This document shows positions 12,746 to 18,403 of a stretch of DNA of 18,403 nucleotides, in pieces. The DNA comes from Bacillota bacterium. GTDB lineage: Bacteria; Bacillota; Clostridia; Christensenellales; CAG-138. How positions within the stretch are numbered: position 1 is the stretch's first letter; each line of letters starts with the position of its first letter. Location of the stretch: contig JAEYHP010000058.1 in the NCBI GenBank assembly GCA_023409435.1, forward strand, positions 1 through 18,403. The letters are read 5' to 3'. The notes under the pieces are model-generated. The model made no database searches and was not told the origin of the DNA. It worked only from the letters and a program-made list of their open reading frames with translations. Position numbers and translations under genes: made by a program.

Positions 12746-13396
12746 ATGAAGATCGAGAAGATAAAAAACAGAAACGTTCTATTCAAGTTTCCCGTTACGG
12801 ATTGGGATTTGAACATCCACCTGATCATGGGGAATAAATACAATTACCTTATCGATACGGGCCTGGGCTCTTTGAGAGTCGCGCCGATTCAGGAGTACAT
12901 GGAAGGGAACAGGAAGCCGGTTATCGTCATCAATACGCACTACCACTGGGACCATATCTGGGGAAACCATGTGTTCAGGGATTGCCCCATCATCTCCCAT
13001 ACGCTGTGCAGGAAATTGATTGCGGAGAAATGGGAAAGCATGCTGAACAGGAAGAGGCAGTATCTGTTTGGCGTTACGGAGCTGTGCCTACCCAACCTGG
13101 TGTTTGACGACGCGCTGTATTTTCCGGATGATAAAATCAGGATATTCCATACGCCCGGGCATACGGCAGACTCCATCAGCGTGCTGGATGAGGAGGAGGG
13201 GGTGCTGGACGTCGGGGACAACATCGGCGATAATTTAGACGAGATCGTACCCAATGTCGATGCGGAAAAGCAGGCGTACATCGATACCATACTGAAGTAT
13301 CAGGCTGTCGATTTTGATACCTGCGTCTCGGGGCATAACGTCGTACTTGAAAAGGGAATATTCGACAGGGTACTAAAAGAGTTCCGGCAGCTATGA
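12746..13396 (+). CDS. Metallo-beta-lactamase-fold hydrolase
   Basis: 216-residue cytosolic protein with the metal-binding set of the fold: 'THYHWDH' (His65, His67, Asp69, His70), 'HTPGHTADS' (His139), 'VGDNIGD' (Asp158) and 'SGHN' (His197). This is the glyoxalase II-like branch, which hydrolyses thioesters, lactones or phosphoesters with two metal ions; substrate is not deducible. ATG 12746 follows GGGAGG by seven bases; a TTG 15 bases earlier overlaps that site and is less likely. It stands alone between an AT-rich region and a bidirectional terminator. Confidence 0.9.
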   Translation: MKIEKIKNRNVLFKFPVTDWDLNIHLIMGNKYNYLIDTGLGSLRVAPIQEYMEGNRKPVIVINTHYHWDHIWGNHVFRDCPIISHTLCRKLIAEKWESMLNRKRQYLFGVTELCLPNLVFDDALYFPDDKIRIFHTPGHTADSISVLDEEEGVLDVGDNIGDNLDEIVPNVDAEKQAYIDTILKYQAVDFDTCVSGHNVVLEKGIFDRVLKEFRQL

Positions 13397-13424
13397 TGTT
13401 CTGCTACCGCACATAAACAAATAC

Positions 13425-13464
13425 AGAACGAGCGTGATTTGATACTTCAACTCACGCTCGTTCT
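13425..13464. terminator. Bidirectional terminator between convergent genes
   Basis: A perfect 13-bp stem (13425-13437 with 13452-13464), with inner pairs TTGA/TCAA making a long hairpin. It sits between the stop codons of the metallo-hydrolase (+) and the acyltransferase (-). T tracts are broken on both sides, so strength is uncertain. Confidence 0.65.
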
Positions 13465-13482
13465 ATTTCGTATGGAATGCGG

Positions 13483-14646
13483 TTATGTATTCGCAGCGCG
13501 TATCCGCTCCAAACAGGCGCGCCAGGCGACTTCATACTTGGGGGCGCTGCGGTCGATTGCGGATTTCAGCTCGTAATACTGCCCGTCATGGGTGCTGAAT
13601 ACAATCGTCATTCGGCCATGTATCGCAAAGTTGGCAATCTCTTTCAGTTTTACGGAGTTTTCGCCGATCATAAACCGGTCGCCGTACATCCGAAGCGTCC
13701 CTTCCGCGAGCAGTTCTTCCTTGGGCCTGAGGCGAAAGAACCTCTGCCTGGCGTCCTCAAACAGCAGTTCATCATCGGAAGCGGAGAAAGCGCGCTGAAA
13801 AAAGGCTTCCGTCTGCCACAGATCCCATTGAGTTACGGTGGAGTAGGGAAGGGTATCGCCTTCGAGCATGCCGTATTCCGTATAACGGCCATGTAGCCCA
13901 CAGGCGCACGCAAACCGGTCGTCTTTACTCTCAATGGTTTGCACGCGCTTGCAGGAGGGGCACAGGTAAAGCCCCGCCTCAATGCCTTCCGCCAGGCCCT
14001 TGCCAACAAAGCGTATATGCTCCACTGCCTGGCGGGCATATGCGTCCTCGCTCAGGTCATGTTTGATAATGGCATTGACCTCTTCGTTGGTCATGTTTTT
14101 CAGCTCTTCGGGAGAATAGCGGGCGACCTCATAACCGCGCATTTTTCCGCGCCGGATTGTCTTGGACCAGCGCGGGGAGGCGAAATAGCCCCCCTCGATA
14201 CGGTAGGTAACGAGCGCCGCGCCGCTTGCGCGCACGAGCTTCCCGGTGGAAGGAAGAATATCGCAGGTGAGGCCGTTGAATGAGCGGTCCCCTTCCGCGA
14301 ATATGCATACATTGTGGCCCGCGTGGACGGTTTTGAGCACTTCCATTACGGTACGCGCGTCCGTCGTCCCCTTGACGCGGGAGATGGGGGCAAAACCGGC
14401 GCGCAGCAGTTTGGAGGCAAATCCCGCACGGAATACGTGCTCGCCAGCCACAAAGTACATGTGTTCTCGGTAACTTACTGACACCATCAGAGGGTCGTAA
14501 TTCGTATTGTGGTTACTAAGAATAATGCAGGGGGAGGGAAGCGCGTTCTCTTTTGCCCAGGTATACCCAAAGCGAAGCTTTACAAACAGCTTGACGGGTC
14601 GGCGGAAAAACTGGTAGATCCAAACATGGCGCCTGAAGTTTTTCAT
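13483..14646 (-). CDS. PlsC-type acyltransferase with zinc ribbon and C-terminal domain
   Basis: 387 residues. The N-terminal half is a 1-acylglycerol-3-phosphate acyltransferase domain: HX4D at His46-Asp51 ('SNHNTNYDP'), and 'FAEGDRSFNG' (116-125) in place of the usual F-P-E-G-T-R-S. A four-cysteine zinc ribbon follows: Cys229-x2-Cys232 and Cys247-x-Cys249. A C-terminal region (about 265-387) has beta-strand character and could resemble a PH-like domain. The acyltransferase transfers acyl chains to glycerophospholipid precursors at the membrane; the extra modules suggest a Firmicutes-specific relative, not the housekeeping PlsC. ATG 14646 follows AAGGAG by only four bases; a GTG at 14676 lies inside the promoter region and is rejected. 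The gene has an operator-like palindrome upstream. Confidence 0.82.
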   Translation of the reverse strand: MKNFRRHVWIYQFFRRPVKLFVKLRFGYTWAKENALPSPCIILSNHNTNYDPLMVSVSYREHMYFVAGEHVFRAGFASKLLRAGFAPISRVKGTTDARTVMEVLKTVHAGHNVCIFAEGDRSFNGLTCDILPSTGKLVRASGAALVTYRIEGGYFASPRWSKTIRRGKMRGYEVARYSPEELKNMTNEEVNAIIKHDLSEDAYARQAVEHIRFVGKGLAEGIEAGLYLCPSCKRVQTIESKDDRFACACGLHGRYTEYGMLEGDTLPYSTVTQWDLWQTEAFFQRAFSASDDELLFEDARQRFFRLRPKEELLAEGTLRMYGDRFMIGENSVKLKEIANFAIHGRMTIVFSTHDGQYYELKSAIDRSAPKYEVAWRACLERIRAANT

Positions 14647-14680
14647 ATGACTCCTTATATACGAGGATAACTCCACTCAT

Positions 14681-14723
14681 ATTGTAAACCATTTTAGGCG
14701 TTTTGTGCTATTGTAAAACAATA
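14681..14723 (-). promoter_or_regulatory. Promoter -10 and palindromic operator candidate of the acyltransferase gene
   Basis: On the - strand, TACAAT at 14681-14686 is a plausible -10; the -35 is poor. A perfect palindrome TATTGT-N3-ACAATA lies at 14709-14723, touching the -35 position. An imperfect half copy (ATTGTAAACCA) overlaps the -10. This looks like a repressor or activator site for a lipid-related gene; the protein is unknown. Confidence 0.45.
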
Positions 14724-14770
14724 AACAGGCAAAGCTGAGGTCAAAACTTAATCCGGCCAGGAAGTATGGC

Positions 14771-14800
14771 AAAAAATAAAAAAGGCGCAACCATGCGCCA
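14771..14800 (-). terminator. Terminator of the lipoprotein gene
   Basis: On the - strand: GGCGCA stem, TGGT loop, TGCGCC (14784-14799) followed by T6, an A, and T6 (14771-14783 on the + strand read A-rich). It ends the lipoprotein transcript before the acyltransferase promoter. Confidence 0.85.
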
Positions 14801-14826
14801 GATGAATCCATTTTCTTCACTGGAGG

Positions 14827-15864
14827 TTATTCTTCCACCACCAGAGCGGGTGAATCCTCCCGGGGTGGTGTCACGGCCTGTGCGGATTTTAAGGCCTGCA
14901 CGAGCGTCGAAAGCTTGTCGTAGGGCTTGAGTGCAATGTTTGCGGCGGGGACATACAGCGTGTCGCCGGAAAGCGGCAGCACGCCCTGCAGCGGGTTTAT
15001 GGTGAAATGGTAGGGCTGCTTGGCGTCCGGCCCTTTGGTAAGGAAGAACACGTAAACGCCGCCCAGTTGCAGGCGGGGCGTTTGTCCGGCGGTGAGTTCC
15101 ATATGCTGCAGCGTTGTGGCGTCCAGCATGCCGCCGATGCGTTCGGGGCTGAATACCATATGCAGTTCATCCGCGTAGGACAATGAACCCTTCATCACGC
15201 CATAGGCTTCCACGGTGACGATGGATGCGGAATATTGCGCCTTTTCCACCGCGCCGCCGTTGCGTATGGAAAATGCTGTATCCTTCATCTGCGGGAACTG
15301 CGTGACCTTGCCGATGAATATCTCGTCGGAAGCCGAAGTGAGGGAGGAGATGGAGTCATAATAGTAAACGGGAGCGGGGGCGCTGATTACGGTGGCAAGC
15401 GCCTGAATTTCCTTCTGGAGTGCGTCCAAAGAAATCCGCTTGCCGTCCCAGATCACTTCGCTGTCCACAATGGGCATGGGCGCGCCGGAAATAACGGAGT
15501 ATCCGGTCAGATCCTCCGCATAATTGACGTCTTCACCCTGGCCAAGGAAAAGAAGATAAGTTTCGCCGGTGTTCATGGGGCTTGTGGTGCAATGAACGAT
15601 ATCGCCTATTTGGGCGTTTCCGGCGTAGACTTTCGTAACGGTGAGATCATAGCAGGTGTTGCCGGAAGCGTCGATATGGCTGCCCGTGCATTCGCCCGAA
15701 ACGATGAGCGAGGCATTCCGGTACTGCGCGCGTAAATCGGAGAGCAGGCGCTCTTCCGCGGCAGGGGAAGAAACCACCACGTTTGTGGCGGGCGGTATCG
15801 GCGTGCAGGCGGTTACGATCAGGCAGACGAGCAATATGCTCAAAAGCCGAAATCCTTTGCCCAT
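14827..15864 (-). CDS. Lipoprotein with a duplicated beta-rich module, function unknown
   Basis: 345 residues. The N-terminus 'MGKGFRLLSILLVCLIVTAC' is a lipoprotein signal peptide with lipobox Val-Thr-Ala-Cys20, so it is anchored to the outer face of the membrane. The mature part contains two related modules, about 51-150 and 178-325. Each has 'A-x-x-I-x-x-G-x-V/C...', then a 'TV-x-x-Y-G/A...G' strand, a 'GD-x-V'- or 'ADEL-x-M'-like strand, and a 'L-x-x-G-x-x-Y-L/V-F-L' strand. The C-terminal 20 residues are Pro/Glu-rich. I do not recognise a named family. ATG 15864 is preferred because GGAGGG lies six bases upstream and it directly gives a lipoprotein signal; the frame is open further to 15927. 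Confidence 0.82.
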   Translation of the reverse strand: MGKGFRLLSILLVCLIVTACTPIPPATNVVVSSPAAEERLLSDLRAQYRNASLIVSGECTGSHIDASGNTCYDLTVTKVYAGNAQIGDIVHCTTSPMNTGETYLLFLGQGEDVNYAEDLTGYSVISGAPMPIVDSEVIWDGKRISLDALQKEIQALATVISAPAPVYYYDSISSLTSASDEIFIGKVTQFPQMKDTAFSIRNGGAVEKAQYSASIVTVEAYGVMKGSLSYADELHMVFSPERIGGMLDATTLQHMELTAGQTPRLQLGGVYVFFLTKGPDAKQPYHFTINPLQGVLPLSGDTLYVPAANIALKPYDKLSTLVQALKSAQAVTPPREDSPALVVEE

Positions 15865-15984
15865 GCGATCCCTCCCCTCCAATAGCGCATCCTTGCGCAC
15901 TGTTTGCGTAAAAGCATGTTCACGCACTATTCATACTATAGACGATTAAGCAGCCATTTTGGTTGCATGACACAGGAAATTCAC

Positions 15985-16010
15985 AAAAAGTTTATGGGAA
16001 AAGCATAAAC
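15985..16010 (-). terminator. Terminator of the ybaB-recR unit
   Basis: On the - strand: GTTTATG stem, CTTTTCC loop, CATAAAC (15990-16010) followed by T5 (15985-15989), 40 bases after the recR stop. The stem is only seven AT-leaning pairs, so termination may be partial. Confidence 0.6.
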
Positions 16011-16049
16011 GGTCATATAAAATTTTCCAAAATAAGAGCGCGTGGGAAT

Positions 16050-16649
16050 TTACATCTCCCGCCTTCCTGTGAGCGCCTTGCCCAGCGTGACTTCGTCGAT
16101 GTATTCCAAATTCCCGCCTATGGGAATGCCATGCGCAATTCTTGTCACGCGTACATTTTTCACTTTCAGTAGCTTTGCGATATAGGAGGCGGTCGCTTCG
16201 CCCTCCACATCCGGGTTGGTGGCGAGGATCACTTCTTTTACGCCGCCCTTGTCCACCCGGTCTATCAGCTCCTGTATGCGGATATCCTCGGGGCCTACGC
16301 CGTCCATGGGGGAAAGGGAGCCGTGCAGTACATGGTACCTGCCGCCGAACTCGCGAGATTTTTCCATGGCCAGCACGTCCCGAGCGTCCTGCACCACACA
16401 GATCACGCCGTTGTCCCGCGCCGCATCCGCGCAGAGCGCGCATGGGGCGGTATCCGTGTAGCTGCCGCAGACGGGGCAGCAGAATACTTTCTCCCGCGCA
16501 TGCAGGATAGCCTCCGCAAGCTCGGCCGCCTGGGTTTTAGGCACCTCCAGCATGTGGTACGCAAGGCGTTGCGCGCTTTTCATGCCGATGCCGGGGAGCC
16601 GCGCAAGCTGCGCGGTCAACCGTGCGATTGGTTCAATGGCCTGCAGCAT
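16050..16649 (-). CDS. recR: Recombination mediator RecR
   Basis: 199 residues, the usual RecR length. An N-terminal helix-hairpin-helix ('LARLPGIGMKSAQRLAYHML'), a C4 zinc finger (Cys58-x2-Cys61 and Cys70-x2-Cys73), a Toprim domain with 'VVQDARDVLAME' and 'ATNPDVEGEATASYI', and the C-terminal 'TRIAHGIPIGGNLEYIDEVTL' motif (21 residues in nature; core 'ARGIP'-like 'AHGIPIGG'). With RecO it helps load RecA on single-stranded DNA at gaps. It starts three bases after the ybaB stop with no good ribosome site, so translation is probably coupled. Confidence 0.97.
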   Translation of the reverse strand: MLQAIEPIARLTAQLARLPGIGMKSAQRLAYHMLEVPKTQAAELAEAILHAREKVFCCPVCGSYTDTAPCALCADAARDNGVICVVQDARDVLAMEKSREFGGRYHVLHGSLSPMDGVGPEDIRIQELIDRVDKGGVKEVILATNPDVEGEATASYIAKLLKVKNVRVTRIAHGIPIGGNLEYIDEVTLGKALTGRREM

Positions 16650-16652
16650 AGA

Positions 16653-16991
16653 CTAGAACCCAAGGTTCATGCCGCCGGTAATTTTGCCCATTTCGGCGTT
16701 CATCATTTCATCCGCCATGCGGAGCGCTTCATTGGTGGCAGCCGTTATCAGATCCTGCAACATTTCGACGTCTTCCGGATCCACGCAAGCTGGGTCGATT
16801 TCGATATTCTTGACTTCCTTGCGGCCGTATACGGTGACTTTCACCACGCCGCCGCCCGCTTGCGCGGTCAGTTCGCGCGCACCAAGCTCTTCCTGCTTGC
16901 GCACCATATCCTGCTGCATTTTCTGGGCCTGCTTCATCATTTGCTGCATATTCATGCCGCCGCCCATGCCCGGGAAACCACCCTTTGCCAT
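16653..16991 (-). CDS. YbaB/EbfC family nucleoid-associated protein
   Basis: 112 residues. Met/Gly-rich start ('MAKGGFPGMGGGMNMQQMMK'), a long helix of the 'QAQKMQQDMVRKQEEL' type, and the core 'VKVTVYGRKEVKNIEIDP', followed by 'DLITAATNEAL'. The family forms DNA-binding dimers that coat the nucleoid. AGGAGG lies eight bases upstream of ATG 16991. Its place between dnaX and recR is a conserved gene order in bacteria. A dedicated promoter lies upstream. Confidence 0.95.
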   Translation of the reverse strand: MAKGGFPGMGGGMNMQQMMKQAQKMQQDMVRKQEELGARELTAQAGGGVVKVTVYGRKEVKNIEIDPACVDPEDVEMLQDLITAATNEALRMADEMMNAEMGKITGGMNLGF

Positions 16992-17029
16992 ATAGGAATC
17001 CTCCTGAAAACTGCTTTTTTATTCTACCC

Positions 17030-17059
17030 AGTATACCATATCCGTCTATGGATTGACAA
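17030..17059 (-). promoter_or_regulatory. Internal promoter for ybaB-recR
   Basis: On the - strand: TTGTCA (17054-17059), an 18-base spacer and TATACT (17030-17035), with TG one base upstream of the -10 (extended -10). It lies in the 77-base gap after dnaX, so ybaB-recR can be transcribed without dnaX. Confidence 0.65.
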
Positions 17060-17068
17060 ACGCAACGC

Positions 17069-18403
17069 CTAACCTTCTATATGCAGTTTGTCGCCAAACA
17101 TGCGCTGCATCTCTAGGGTTTTGGGGTCATTGGTCGGCTTTTGCGCCACAATGATACGGATCTGCAGTTCCGGCTCCACCGTCTGCAGCAGGTTCTTCAA
17201 TATTTCAATATGCTTGGGGACGTTAAGCGCCGTCGCGTGCGTGGACTGCACGGGCGGGAACATAGCGGTTAGCATGTTGCCCTCCCGCACGGCGCTGTGC
17301 GCCGCCGTCGCCATAACATAAAGCGAAAGATTCTGCTTCTGTAAGAGCTGTTTGAGCGTCTCCCAGGCCGGGTCAAACGCGCCGCCGTTTGCGGGCGCTG
17401 CCGCGGGTTTCGGGGAGGAAGCTGGCTTTGCGGGCATAGCCTGCGCAGGGGCCTTTTGCGGTACCGGCTCGTCCGCGTAAAAGGCGGGCTCTTCGGGCGG
17501 GGGCACGAGGTCGTCCGCAGGCGCTTCCCAGGGAGGCGTATCCTGAACCGGAGGCGCTGCGAGTCTTTGCGCGCTCTGTGCAGGCTGCGGCGCGGCAGGA
17601 GAGGGAGCTACAGGCTGTATCGTTACCGGGATGGCTCCGCTGAGCTTCGCCTCCAGTTGCGCGATCCGCTCCTGCAGTGCGATGAGCGCGCCTTCGTCTT
17701 CCGGGCGGCAGATGCGCACCAGCATGGACTCCAGCAGTACGCGCGGCTGGCGCAGCCACTTCATTTCACTTTGGGATTTTGTTAAGAGCTCCAGCGCCCG
17801 CAGCAACCGTTCCTGGGAAGCGGCCTCCGCCTGTGTGCGGTAGCGGGCCATGGTTTCCGCCGTGCAATCTAAAAGCTCGCGGCAGTCCCCGCACGCTTTT
17901 GCAAGCAGCAGCGCGCGCAAATGCTGGGCAAGGTCCTGCGTAAATACGCCCATGTCGCGCCCGCTGCGCACAAGCGCGTCAAACTGCGTAAGTGCGCGGG
18001 CGGCGTCGCCCTTTAAAAGCGCTTCCGCCATATCAAACAGAAAATCCTGCTGCATGGAGCCAAGCACATCGTACACATCCCGTTCGGTTACATGCCCGCC
18101 GCAGAATGCCAGGCACTGGTCGGCAAGGCTCAGCGCGTCCCGCATGCCGCCGTCCGCCGCGCGGGCGATGGCAAGCAGACCGCCTTCCTCGATCATTGCG
18201 CCCGCTTCGGATAATACTCCCTGAAGCACGCCCACCATATCTGAAAGCGAAAGCCGGTGGAAATCGAACCGCTGGCAGCGGGAAATGACGGTAGGCAGTA
18301 TTTTCTGCGGTTCCGTTGTGACAAGCAAAAACAGGATGTGGGCGGGCGGTTCCTCCAGCGTCTTTAACAGCGCATTGGAAGCGGCGTTTGAAAGCATGTG
18401 CAC
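17069..18403 (-). CDS. dnaX: DNA polymerase III subunit gamma/tau (5' end outside window)
   Basis: The last 444 residues are present; the start lies beyond the right edge. The fragment opens inside the AAA+ ATPase domain at 'VHMLSNAASNALLKTLEEPP', continues through 'ISRCQRFDFHRL' and the sensor-2 region 'GGMRDALSLADQ' (Arg88 of the fragment), and then the helical clamp-loader domain to about 250. A Pro/Ala-rich linker (about 258-345) and a C-terminal domain follow; the latter fits the tau-specific region, which contacts the polymerase and DnaB in other bacteria. It loads the beta clamp at the replication fork. No frameshift-type slippery A-run hairpin was noticed in the visible part. Confidence 0.95.
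   Translation of the reverse strand: MHMLSNAASNALLKTLEEPPAHILFLLVTTEPQKILPTVISRCQRFDFHRLSLSDMVGVLQGVLSEAGAMIEEGGLLAIARAADGGMRDALSLADQCLAFCGGHVTERDVYDVLGSMQQDFLFDMAEALLKGDAARALTQFDALVRSGRDMGVFTQDLAQHLRALLLAKACGDCRELLDCTAETMARYRTQAEAASQERLLRALELLTKSQSEMKWLRQPRVLLESMLVRICRPEDEGALIALQERIAQLEAKLSGAIPVTIQPVAPSPAAPQPAQSAQRLAAPPVQDTPPWEAPADDLVPPPEEPAFYADEPVPQKAPAQAMPAKPASSPKPAAAPANGGAFDPAWETLKQLLQKQNLSLYVMATAAHSAVREGNMLTAMFPPVQSTHATALNVPKHIEILKNLLQTVEPELQIRIIVAQKPTNDPKTLEMQRMFGDKLHIEG

Noticed and set aside
16323..17072. A 249-codon open frame on the + strand over recR and ybaB
   Set aside because: Antisense shadow of two conserved genes, with His/Leu-rich, low-complexity content and no ribosome site.
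1..18403. Mobile elements, phage or defence systems
   Set aside because: No transposase, integrase, restriction, toxin or CRISPR-associated motif was seen in any open frame; the XRE pair has a membrane partner but no toxin-like motif that I can support.

Overview
The window looks like chromosomal DNA from a spore-forming, gut-type Clostridia (Firmicutes) relative; a Christensenellales-like lineage is my guess. Support comes from the dnaX-ybaB-recR order, a LysM plus glycoside hydrolase 18 protein of the spore-enzyme type without a signal peptide, a membrane-anchored NlpC/P60 protein with peptidoglycan-binding repeats, a lipoprotein, a small XRE/membrane-protein cassette, strong GGAGG-type ribosome binding sites and sigma-A-like promoters. 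There is no transposase, integrase, phage gene or CRISPR array, so this is core and lineage-specific chromosome, not a mobile island.

Left part (1-5350, all + strand): the 3' end of a MacB/FtsX-type ABC permease and its terminator; a cysteine desulfurase whose stop codon overlaps the start of a TtcA-like PP-loop protein, forming a likely sulfur-mobilisation and tRNA-thiolation unit; a non-coding stretch of about 430 bases with an array of hairpins; a 600-residue cell-wall hydrolase (membrane anchor, four peptidoglycan-binding repeats, Ser/Gly linker, NlpC/P60 domain); and a six-helix acetate/succinate-type (SatP/YaaH) transporter with a clear promoter and terminator.

Middle (5545-10378): the most unusual gene is an 899-residue two-membrane-span protein that joins an exported HtrA-like serine protease, a lone kinase C-lobe without catalytic residues (pseudokinase), TPR-like repeats and a beta-rich C-terminal tail. 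Convergent to it is the LysM-GH18 gene, and then an XRE regulator overlapping a small four-helix membrane protein. The promoter of that cassette is bracketed by two near-identical 15-base inverted repeats, a probable autoregulatory operator pair. A tRNA-Arg(CCG) gene with its own promoter and two terminators follows.

Right part (10578-18403): a methyl-accepting chemotaxis protein (- strand), an AT-rich gap, a metallo-beta-lactamase-fold hydrolase (+), a PlsC-type acyltransferase with a zinc ribbon and a palindromic operator-like site upstream (-), a lipoprotein with an internally duplicated beta-rich module (-), and the replication/recombination cluster dnaX (5' end cut by the window edge), ybaB and recR (-), with an extended -10 promoter between dnaX and ybaB.

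Start codons were chosen from ribosome-binding-site spacing and family alignment by eye; several longer open frames were shortened. All family assignments rest on motifs recognised by eye, not on searches.
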